Below are positions 35,741-42,534 of a stretch of 64,000 bases of DNA, piece by piece. The notes beneath the pieces were generated by a model. That model was not told where the DNA came from, did no database searches, and saw only the letters and a list, made by a program, of their open reading frames with translations. Source of the stretch: Bordetella petrii (lineage in GTDB: Bacteria; Pseudomonadota; Gammaproteobacteria; Burkholderiales; Burkholderiaceae_B); assembly GCF_000067205.1 (NCBI RefSeq), contig NC_010170.1:682001-746000 (forward strand), in the 5' to 3' direction. The position numbers and the translations under genes were made by a program. Every line of letters starts with the position of its first letter. Position 1 is the stretch's first letter.

Positions 35741-36059
35741 TCGCCAGCAGCACGTCGTAGCGTACGCGCGTGACGTGGAGCAGCCATGCGTATGCCGCCT
35801 CATTCAAGGCGAATCCGCACGCTGAAATCAAGAAGAAACGCCGCCCGGCTATGGTCCAGCGTGACGCCAGGTGGCGGAAGGTAAGTCGATAATGACCCGT
35901 GAACGATACGACGAACGCAATCAGCCAGCCTGCCGCATTGGCGGCCAGCGGGGGCATGCCCAGCAATTCGACGCAGGCCACGGCGGCCAGCCAGTGTGTG
36001 GCCGCGGCCGCGCAGCCCACGGCGATGAACCAGCCAATTTGTTTGAGCAAGGCGCGCAT
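35664..36059 (-). CDS. lgmD: GtrA-like small membrane protein (LgmD-like, putative flippase)
   Basis: 131-residue protein with four membrane helices: about 8-28, 37-57, 73-93 and 103-122 (for example DVLLAIILLGLAVLTFLASR). It belongs to the GtrA/DPMS flippase-like family, which is thought to move undecaprenyl-linked sugars across the inner membrane. In the lgm pathway such a protein would flip the glucosamine carrier. It is encoded on the strand opposite to lgmB and lgmC: its last 77 bases overlap the end of lgmB, and its ATG lies 12 bases from the lgmC ATG. The lgmD name is assigned by function, not by alignment. Confidence 0.72.
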   Translation of the reverse strand: MRALLKQIGWFIAVGCAAAATHWLAAVACVELLGMPPLAANAAGWLIAFVVSFTGHYRLTFRHLASRWTIAGRRFFLISACGFALNEAAYAWLLHVTRVRYDVLLAIILLGLAVLTFLASRLWAFRHRPAA

Positions 36060-36071
36060 GGCGAATCGGGA

Positions 36072-36908
36072 ATGGGCCAATGGTGGAAGCGCATCGTAGT
36101 ATGCGGCGACGATTTTGGCATGAATGCGGGCATCGACGCGGGCATGCTGCGCCTGGCGAAGCTGGGCCGGCTCAGCGCCATCAGCTGCCTGACGCAAGGG
36201 CCGACCTTTACCGCCCATGCCGCCGGCCTGCAAGACGCCGACCTGGATCTGGGCGTGCACTTGAACCTGACCGAAGCCTTGGGGCATCCCGGCCAGGCCG
36301 ACGTGGCGCCGTTGCGCGCCCTGATCGCGCGCGCCTACACCGGCCGGCTCGACGAGGCCTGGATCGACGACCAGCTGACCCGCCAGTTCGACGCGTTCGA
36401 AGATGTGCTGGGGCGCGCTCCCGATTATGTCGATGGCCACCAGCACGTGCATCAGCTGCCCGGCGTATTGCCGCGCCTGCTGCGCTTGCTGGAGCAGCGC
36501 TACGGGCGCCAGACGCCGTGGCTGCGCTATACCGCGCCCGGCATGCAGGAAGGCATTCCGTTGCGCGAATCGGCCAAGGCGCGCCTGATTGGCGCGCTGG
36601 GCGCCGAGACGGTGGCGCGCGTGGCCCGCCGCGATGGCTGGCGCACCAACCGGCGGCTGCTGGGCGTATACAGCTTGCAGGGCGGCGCGCGCCGTTACGC
36701 CGACCTGCTGCAGCGCTGGCTGCTGAATGCGCGCGACGGCGATCTGCTGATGTGCCATCCGGCCGTGTCGGGCGCCGGCGACACGCTCGCCGGCCAGCGC
36801 GCTGCCGAGTTCGAAGTGCTGGCGCGCGCCGACCTGGGCGACTGGATGCGGTTGAATGGCGTGTGCGTGGCGCGCCCGGTGGCAGCGCAGCTGTCTGAAA
36901 TGCTATAG
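36072..36908 (+). CDS. lgmC: ChbG/HpnK (YdjC) family carbohydrate deacetylase (LgmC-like)
   Basis: 278-residue metal-dependent deacetylase. Active-site residues are visible: GDDFG at 12-16, H63 in GVHLNLTE, and DGHQHVH at 121-127. HpnK-type enzymes remove N-acetyl groups from sugars. Beside lgmA and lgmB it would convert undecaprenyl-phosphate-GlcNAc to the glucosamine form. The ATG at 36072 gives MGQWWKRIVVCGDD. It is divergent from lgmD with only 12 bases between start codons. Its end overlaps the convergent hydrolase gene by six bases. Confidence 0.82.
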   Translation: MGQWWKRIVVCGDDFGMNAGIDAGMLRLAKLGRLSAISCLTQGPTFTAHAAGLQDADLDLGVHLNLTEALGHPGQADVAPLRALIARAYTGRLDEAWIDDQLTRQFDAFEDVLGRAPDYVDGHQHVHQLPGVLPRLLRLLEQRYGRQTPWLRYTAPGMQEGIPLRESAKARLIGALGAETVARVARRDGWRTNRRLLGVYSLQGGARRYADLLQRWLLNARDGDLLMCHPAVSGAGDTLAGQRAAEFEVLARADLGDWMRLNGVCVARPVAAQLSEML

Positions 36909-37814
36909 AGGCGGGGCGGCGACGTTGCCGGCCGCCACCGGGCGGTAGGCCTGGCGCGCGTCGCGAACGAAGTCGCGCACCGCGGTTTCGTAGGCCTGGC
37001 CGCTACGGATCGAACCCGAATGCGACGCACCGTCGATTTTCACCAGCCGTTTCAAGTGGGGCGGCACTTTCAGCGCGGCGGCGAACAGTTCGTCGCTCAT
37101 GGTGTGCGGCACCACCCGGTCGGCGGTGCCGTGCAGGAACAGCATGGGCGTGGTCAGTGTGGCCAGCTTCTCGACCGAGGCGAACGGCTGCGTGACGAGC
37201 AGGCTGGCGCCCGGCAGTTTGCCCCATTTCAGAGTGCCCAGCATGGCGGCGATGCTGGTGAAGCTGGATTCGACGATCAGGCCGGCGAAGGGTGGCATGT
37301 CGTCGCGCGCGGCCAGGTCGATGGCGATGGCGCCGCCCAGGCTGTGGCCATAGACGAAACGGCGCGCGGGGTCGGGCTGGCGCCGCGCCAGTTCGCGCAG
37401 GGCCGCCGCGGCATCTTCGAACGCGGTGTCTTCGGATGGCAGCAGGGGGGTGGATTCGCCGAAGCCGCGATAGTCGATCGCCAGCACCGAATAGCCCATG
37501 CGGGTCCAGCCTTCCATGCGGAAGGCGCTGCCGTTCAGGTTCCAGCGCGCGCCGTGCAGGTACAGCACGGCGGGTGCGCCCGGGCGGGGATGCTGCCAGT
37601 ACCAGGCGTGAACCTTGTCGCCGCTGGGCAGGGCCAGGTCGAAGATCTCGGTGTCGGCCGGCGGCTCGCGCCACCAGCGCTGCTGGTCGGGCTCGGGGGA
37701 GAAGATGGCCTGCCGTTGCCAGGCGTCGAGCTGGGTGCAGCCAACCGCGCTGGCGGCGGCCACCAGGCCAACGCCCAGCAGGCGGCGTAGCGGAAAACGG
37801 GGGAGCAACGGCAT
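36903..37814 (-). CDS. Alpha/beta hydrolase lipoprotein
   Basis: 303-residue hydrolase. The N-terminal signal peptide ends in a lipobox (SAVGC, C26), predicting an envelope lipoprotein. The catalytic triad is visible: S158 in YGHSLGG, D in HGTADRVVP and H in DGASHSG. AVLYLHGARWNLNG contributes the oxyanion-hole motif. It resembles the YfhR/BEM46-type group; the substrate is unknown. The start ATG at 37814 leads directly into the signal sequence. The gene overlaps the end of lgmC by six bases, but is on the other strand. Confidence 0.82.
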   Translation of the reverse strand: MPLLPRFPLRRLLGVGLVAAASAVGCTQLDAWQRQAIFSPEPDQQRWWREPPADTEIFDLALPSGDKVHAWYWQHPRPGAPAVLYLHGARWNLNGSAFRMEGWTRMGYSVLAIDYRGFGESTPLLPSEDTAFEDAAAALRELARRQPDPARRFVYGHSLGGAIAIDLAARDDMPPFAGLIVESSFTSIAAMLGTLKWGKLPGASLLVTQPFASVEKLATLTTPMLFLHGTADRVVPHTMSDELFAAALKVPPHLKRLVKIDGASHSGSIRSGQAYETAVRDFVRDARQAYRPVAAGNVAAPPL

Positions 37815-37901
37815 GTCGGGTATGACCGTATCGGCGTGGAGGGGTTCCCTGCGGTTGCTTTGGCTGGGTGTTCTGTGCGTGCGTGTCTGAGTTCCGGCTC
37901 C

Positions 37902-38033
37902 GTCCCGCGTGGGCCGCTCGGACGGGTTCGGCGCCCGTGCGCCGGGCTCGGCGCAACCAGGCGCCCGAGGCCTGCTGCGCAGGCTGCCCCGCCGCCCAAC
38001 GCGCCGAACCCGTCCGAGCGGCCGACGCGGGAC
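37902..38033. repeat. 33-base near-perfect inverted repeat with 66-base centre
   Basis: The arm 37902-37934 matches the reverse complement of 38001-38033 at 32 of 33 positions (core GGCCGCTCGGACGGGTTCGG). The centre is GC-rich with smaller inverted repeats. It lies in a 446-base gap (37815-38260) without a credible gene. It could form a very stable hairpin, or be a small non-autonomous element; no target duplication is evident. Confidence 0.75.
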
Positions 38034-38115
38034 TGCGGATGCGTGAATTCGGATGGCCGCTGGATTTTTGCGGTGGGCTTGGTCGTTTGCGGTGGAATGG
38101 GTAGCCGGCTCAAGG

Positions 38116-38207
38116 TGGCAGTGCGGCGGCCCTGTGTAGGTGTCTATGCAACCTGGCAGTGCGGCGGCCCTGTGTAGGTGTCTATGCAACCTGGCAGTGC
38201 GGCGGCC
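38116..38207. repeat. 38-base tandem repeat, two units plus a partial third
   Basis: Units start with TGGCAGTGCGGCGGCC at 38116, 38154 and 38192. Each full unit contains GTGTAGGTGTCTATGCAACC. The units are identical over the repeated part. The third unit is cut after 16 bases and runs into a REP-like palindrome. Confidence 0.85.
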
Positions 38208-38238
38208 AGGTGTCTGACTCCTCAGGTGTCAGACACCG
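38207..38238. repeat. REP-like palindrome
   Basis: AGGTGTCTGACTCC and AGGTGTCAGACACC form an imperfect palindrome of the same family as at 1664 and 1891. As at 1.7 kb, it adjoins a tandem array. Confidence 0.75.
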
Positions 38239-38260
38239 TTGTGTGTCCACCGCCGGGTCA

Positions 38261-38893
38261 TCAGCCCCGCACCACATCCACCGCCACCGGGTACAGCGAC
38301 GCCACCAGCAGCGCCGCCATTCCGACGTTGAATGCCCGTATTGCCAGCGGCCGGTGCAGCCACCGTTGCAAGGCGGTTCCGAAGGCGGCCCAGATGCCGA
38401 TGCTGGGCAGGTTGACCACGCAGCAGACGGCGGCGGCCAGGGCAAGGTTCCAATAGAAGCCGGCCTGTGGCGTATAGGTGGCGATGACGCCCACCGCCAT
38501 GACCCAGGCCTTGGGGTTCACCCACTGGAACAGCGCGGCCTGCATGAATGTGAAGGGGCGGCCGCGCTGGGCGCCGCTTTCCAGCGGGCCCGACATGGCG
38601 ATTTTCCAGGCCAGATAAAGCAGGTACATCGCCCCGGCGTACTTCAGCACTGTGTACAGCCACGGCAATTGCTGGAACATGGTTCCCAGGCCCAGCCCCA
38701 CCAGCACCAGCATCAAGGTGAAACCCAAGTTCACGCCCAGCATGTGCGGGATGGTGCGCCGGAAGCCGAAGGTCAGGCCGGATGAGGCCAGCATGATGTT
38801 GTTCGGCCCGGGCGTGATCGAGCTGACCAGCGCGAAGAGCGCCAGCGGGCCCAGCAACAACAGAGTGGATTCGTTGAAAGGTAAGGCCGTCAT
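38261..38893 (-). CDS. LysE family amino-acid exporter
   Basis: 210-residue inner-membrane protein with six membrane segments. The N-terminal SSITPGPNNIMLASSGLTFG is the LysE/RhtB signature, and QWVNPKAWVMAVGVIATY is also typical. The substrate is probably an amino acid or derivative. Its ATG overlaps the stop of the EamA transporter gene (ATGA), so the two are coupled. A divergent MocR regulator upstream may control both. Confidence 0.9.
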   Translation of the reverse strand: MTALPFNESTLLLLGPLALFALVSSITPGPNNIMLASSGLTFGFRRTIPHMLGVNLGFTLMLVLVGLGLGTMFQQLPWLYTVLKYAGAMYLLYLAWKIAMSGPLESGAQRGRPFTFMQAALFQWVNPKAWVMAVGVIATYTPQAGFYWNLALAAAVCCVVNLPSIGIWAAFGTALQRWLHRPLAIRAFNVGMAALLVASLYPVAVDVVRG

Positions 38894-39801
38894 GGTGCTT
38901 TCCGGACAATGGCGCGGCGTCCGCCGGCGATGATGGCGACGACGGCCAGCGCAAACACGAACGTCAGCGGCTCGACCGTTTCGTGGAACAGCAGCGCGGC
39001 CGCCACGACGGTAAGGAACGGCTGCAGCAATTGCACCTGGCCCACGCGCGCGATGCCGCCTACTGCCAGGCCACGATACCATGCAAAAAACCCCAGGAAC
39101 ATCGAGCCGAACGCCAGGTAGGCGAAGGCAGCCGCCACGGTGGCGCTGGGCGGCGGCGTATGCGCGGCCAGCCAAAGCACGGGGCCGGCGATGACCGGCG
39201 CGCTGACCGCCAGGGCCCAGCAGATCGTGCGCGCGCCACCCAATGTGCGCGAGGCGCGCGCGCCCTCGGCGTAGCCCATGCCGCCCAGCAGCACCGCAAG
39301 CAGCAGCCACAGGTCGCCCGTCTGCAGAGCGCCGTGGCCCTGGCGCAGGGCGTATCCCATGACCAGCACGGCGCCGGCCACGGCCCAGGCCCAGAAGGCG
39401 AGCGACGGGCGTTCGCCGCTGCGCCAGGCGGCGAACGCGGCCGTGGACAGCGGCAACAGGCCATTGAACACGGCGCCGTGCGCGGCCGGCACGGTGGCCA
39501 TTGCCAGCGTGGAGGCCATCGGCCACCCCACCACGATGCCTGTGGCCGCCAGCAGCACACCGGGCCATTCGTGGCGGCTCGGCAGGCGGCTGCGCGTCAG
39601 CCACAGCAGCAGCGCAGCCGGCACGGCCGCCAGCAGGGCGCGGCCCAGCCCGATCAGCACCGGCGACAGCTCGGCCACCGCCACGCGCGTCATGGGCAGG
39701 GTCAGCGAAAACACCAGCACGCCCAGCAGGCCATAGCCATAGCCCTCCCAGAGGGGGGCGGCGGCGGGGGCGGGGGAAGCGTAAGCAGTGGGGCGCGACA
39801 T
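38890..39801 (-). CDS. EamA/DMT superfamily transporter
   Basis: 303-residue membrane protein with ten hydrophobic segments in two EamA halves (for example ATGIVVGWPMASTLAMATVP and FAYLAFGSMFLGFFAWYRGL). Such proteins export metabolites or amino acids. It shares a four-base overlap with the LysE gene and is divergent from the MocR gene; start codons are 121 bases apart. The start MSRPTAYASP at 39801 is a reasonable choice; some homologs begin slightly later. Confidence 0.87.
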   Translation of the reverse strand: MSRPTAYASPAPAAAPLWEGYGYGLLGVLVFSLTLPMTRVAVAELSPVLIGLGRALLAAVPAALLLWLTRSRLPSRHEWPGVLLAATGIVVGWPMASTLAMATVPAAHGAVFNGLLPLSTAAFAAWRSGERPSLAFWAWAVAGAVLVMGYALRQGHGALQTGDLWLLLAVLLGGMGYAEGARASRTLGGARTICWALAVSAPVIAGPVLWLAAHTPPPSATVAAAFAYLAFGSMFLGFFAWYRGLAVGGIARVGQVQLLQPFLTVVAAALLFHETVEPLTFVFALAVVAIIAGGRRAIVRKAP

Positions 39802-39870
39802 GATTCCAGTGCAGGGCGGGGCTTGCGGGCAAGCGGGATTCCTGCCACTCTACGCAAATAGGTCAGTACA

Positions 39871-39880
39871 GTACCGGTAC
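39871..39880. promoter_or_regulatory. Palindrome GTACCGGTAC between MocR and exporter genes
   Basis: A perfect ten-base palindrome within the 121-base divergent gap, with the related half AGTACAGTAC overlapping it on the left. MocR-type regulators usually bind near their own promoter and control the divergent gene, so this is the best operator candidate. Confidence 0.5.
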
Positions 39881-39922
39881 ACTTTTCCATATCACCTTGA
39901 TTACTGGCCTGGTAGAACCGCC

Positions 39923-41380
39923 ATGACAGTTACCCTTGCTTCCGAATCCGCGGCCGGCTGGCGGCCCGTGCGGCAGGCCGACGCCACCCTGGTGGCCCAA
40001 CTGGCCGACGACGTGGCGCGCCGCATCGACGACCAGGGCCTGCGCCCGGGCACGCGGCTGCCTTCTATCCGAAAAATGGCCGAACAGGCCGGCGTCAGCC
40101 GCTTCACCGTCGTCGAGGCCTACGACCGCCTGGTGGCGCGCGGGCTGGTGCAGTCGCGGCGCGGTGCGGGTTTTTTTGTGCGGGCGCGCCGCGGCCCGCT
40201 GGCCGCCGCCGCCCGCGCCGCGTCGGCCGGCGACATCGCCGCGCCGCCGGCGCGCATCGACGTGGCCTGGCTGCTGCGCAACATGTTCCGCGAGCCCGAA
40301 GCGTCGGCCATGCCGGGCGGCGCCGGCCTGTTGCCGGCCGACTGGCTCGATCCCGGCATGGTGTCTGCCGCCGTGCGGGCCGTAGGGCGCGCCGTGCGGG
40401 GCCATCTGGTGGCTTACGGTTCGCCGCTGGGCTACGCGCCCCTGCGCCAGCAGCTGGCTTCGCGCCTGCAGGCCGATGGGGTGCCGGCCCATCCCGACCA
40501 CAACCTGCTCACCACCAACGGCGTCACCCACGGGCTGGACCTGGTGGCCCGCCACCTGGTCCGCCCCGGCGACGCCGTGCTGGTCGAAGACCCCGCCTGG
40601 TTCGTGATCTTCGGCCGCCTGGCCGCCTTCGGCGCCCGGCTCATCGGCGTGCCGCGCGGGCCCGATGGCCCCGATCTCGAACAGCTCGACCGGCTGGCCG
40701 CGCTGCACAAGCCGCGCCTGTTCATCATCAACGGCGCCGTGCACAACCCCACCGGGCACACTTTGTCGGCCGGCGCCGCATACGACATCCTGCGCCTGGC
40801 CGAACGGCACGATTTCCTGGTCGTCGAAGACGACACTTATGGCGAACTGCATCCCGGCGGGGCCATGAAGCTGGCATCGCTCGACCGCCTCAATCGCGTC
40901 ATCCTGGCGGGCGGGTTTTCCAAGATGCTGGCCGCCAGCCTGCGCGTCGGCTACCTGGCCGCCAATGCCGAGCTGCTGCAGAAACTGGCCGACCTCAAAA
41001 TGCTGGCCGGGCTCACTACCCCCGAGCTGGGCGAGCGGGTGGTGCACCGGGTGCTGGTCGAGGGCCAGTACCGCCGTCATATCGAGCGGGTGCGCGCGCG
41101 CGTCAATGTTGCCCGCCAGCAGTGCCTGTCGGCGCTGGTCGGGTTGGGACTGGCGGTGCCGCACGAGCCGCACGCCGGCATGTTTGTATGGGCCGATTGC
41201 GGACGCGATTCCGAAAGCCTGGCGCGCACCGCGGTCGACCATGGTCTGCTGCTGGCGCCCGGCAGCCTGTTTTCGCCCAGCCAGGCGCCTTCCACCATGA
41301 TGCGCTTCTCGGTGTCCATGGTCGACACGCCCGGCATCTGGCAGGCCGTGGCGAGGGTGCTGGCCGCGCCCGGCAACTGA
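39923..41380 (+). CDS. MocR-type regulator (GntR winged helix fused to aminotransferase)
   Basis: 485-residue transcription factor. The N-terminal GntR winged helix (about 20-90) has RLPSIRKMAEQAGVSRFTV and RGLVQSRRGAGFFV. A long linker leads to a class I aminotransferase-like domain (about 110-480) with NGVTHGLDLV, HNPTGHTLS and the PLP-binding K334 in AGGFSKMLAAS. These proteins sense a small amine or PLP. The divergent EamA-LysE exporter pair is the likely target. The start ATG at 39923 follows weak GGTAGAACC; an upstream frame to 39788 lacks support. Confidence 0.92.
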   Translation: MTVTLASESAAGWRPVRQADATLVAQLADDVARRIDDQGLRPGTRLPSIRKMAEQAGVSRFTVVEAYDRLVARGLVQSRRGAGFFVRARRGPLAAAARAASAGDIAAPPARIDVAWLLRNMFREPEASAMPGGAGLLPADWLDPGMVSAAVRAVGRAVRGHLVAYGSPLGYAPLRQQLASRLQADGVPAHPDHNLLTTNGVTHGLDLVARHLVRPGDAVLVEDPAWFVIFGRLAAFGARLIGVPRGPDGPDLEQLDRLAALHKPRLFIINGAVHNPTGHTLSAGAAYDILRLAERHDFLVVEDDTYGELHPGGAMKLASLDRLNRVILAGGFSKMLAASLRVGYLAANAELLQKLADLKMLAGLTTPELGERVVHRVLVEGQYRRHIERVRARVNVARQQCLSALVGLGLAVPHEPHAGMFVWADCGRDSESLARTAVDHGLLLAPGSLFSPSQAPSTMMRFSVSMVDTPGIWQAVARVLAAPGN

Positions 41381-41449
41381 CATGCCTGCCCGGGGGCGAA
41401 CGACATATACTGTTCTTCTCTTTCAGGCTATATCACCCAAGGAATCCCC

Positions 41450-41797
41450 ATGGCCGACGTTCCCATCAAGCCTCTCACCGAACACTTCGCGGTAGCGCCG
41501 CAACTGGCGCCCGACGACATGGCAGGTGTGGCCGCTGCCGGCTACAAAAGCGTGATCATCAACCGGCCCGATTTCGAAGGCGGCCCTGACCAGCCCACCG
41601 CGGCCGATGTGTCTCGCGCGGCCCGTGAAGCAGGCCTGCAGGTCGAATACCAGCCCGTCATCGGCAGCGCCATGACCCCGGCCGACGTGGCCCGCTTCGC
41701 CGAGCTGCTGCGCACCTTGCCGGGCCCCGTGCTGGCGTATTGCCGCACCGGCACGCGGTGCACTAATCTGTTCGTGGCATCGCAGCAGATGCCTTGA
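41450..41797 (+). CDS. DUF442/TIGR01244 family sulfurtransferase- or phosphatase-like protein
   Basis: 115-residue protein. The C-terminal loop AYCRTGTRC carries the reactive C98 and R103 of a rhodanese/phosphatase-like P-loop. The N-terminal FAVAPQLAPDDMAGVAAAGY and SVIINRPDFE are typical of the family also found fused to Blh-type beta-lactamase-fold hydrolases. The ATG at 41450 is preceded by AAGGAATCCCC. Function is not established; sulfide or persulfide handling is a common suggestion for Blh-linked members. Confidence 0.8.
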   Translation: MADVPIKPLTEHFAVAPQLAPDDMAGVAAAGYKSVIINRPDFEGGPDQPTAADVSRAAREAGLQVEYQPVIGSAMTPADVARFAELLRTLPGPVLAYCRTGTRCTNLFVASQQMP

Positions 41798-41890
41798 TGG
41801 CTCTCAATGGCTGCGGGAAGACCGCAATGCGGCTCGCATGGGTTTTCCGGTAGCATGGGCTTTCTTACCAAGCAGACAGGAGCAGGCAAC

Positions 41891-42361
41891 ATGTTCAAGA
41901 AAATCCTGATTCCCACCGACGGTTCGCCGCTTTCGGCACAGGCCGCCAACGCGGGTATTTGCTTTGCCCGGTCGGTGGGCGCCGAAGTCGTCGCCCTGCA
42001 TGTCACCCAGCCTTTCGCCGCCACCATCGGCTTCGATGGCATGGCTGCCGCCTACGCCATCACCGACGAAGACTACGAAAAAGCCTCGGCCGAGCAGGCT
42101 GAAAAATACCTGAAGCAAATCCTCGACCGCGCCGATACCGCCGGCGTCAAGGCGCAGTCGCGCGCCGTGTCCAACTTCAACGTTGCCGACGGCATCGTGC
42201 AGGCCGCCAGCGAAAACGGCTGCGACCTCATCTTCATCGGCAGCCACGGCCGCAGTGGCCTGTCGCGCCTGTTGCTGGGCAGCGTCACCGCCAAGGTGCT
42301 GTCGCTGGCCACCATCGCGGTGCTGGTCTACCGCGTCAAAGAAGACAAAGAAAAGAAATAA
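41891..42361 (+). CDS. Universal stress protein (UspA family)
   Basis: 156-residue protein with the UspA fold. The ATP-binding pattern is present: ILIPTDGSPLS at the N-terminus and GSHGRSGLSRLLLGSVTAKVL near residues 117-137 (G-x2-G-x9-G-S). It therefore belongs to the nucleotide-binding branch. The ATG at 41891 has ACAGGAGCAGGCAAC upstream, a good ribosome binding site. A hairpin follows its stop. Confidence 0.93.
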   Translation: MFKKILIPTDGSPLSAQAANAGICFARSVGAEVVALHVTQPFAATIGFDGMAAAYAITDEDYEKASAEQAEKYLKQILDRADTAGVKAQSRAVSNFNVADGIVQAASENGCDLIFIGSHGRSGLSRLLLGSVTAKVLSLATIAVLVYRVKEDKEKK

Positions 42362-42380
42362 CCGCCTCGCCCGAGGCGGT
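42361..42380 (+). terminator. Hairpin after the universal stress gene
   Basis: ACCGCCTC and GAGGCGGT form an eight-base-pair stem with a four-base loop directly at the stop codon. No T-tract follows, so strength is uncertain. Confidence 0.5.
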
Positions 42381-42534
42381 CGCGCCCGCCCGTCGGCTGC
42401 CTGCGGCCGGCGGCGGGCGCCATACCTGTGGCACGGACAGGGCTATCTGGCGTTCCGTGACCGGGCGCGCGTAATATTTGCGAAGCTGCGGCCTACCGGC
42501 CGCACTCAAGGACTCACCTGATCCAGGGGCAGCC

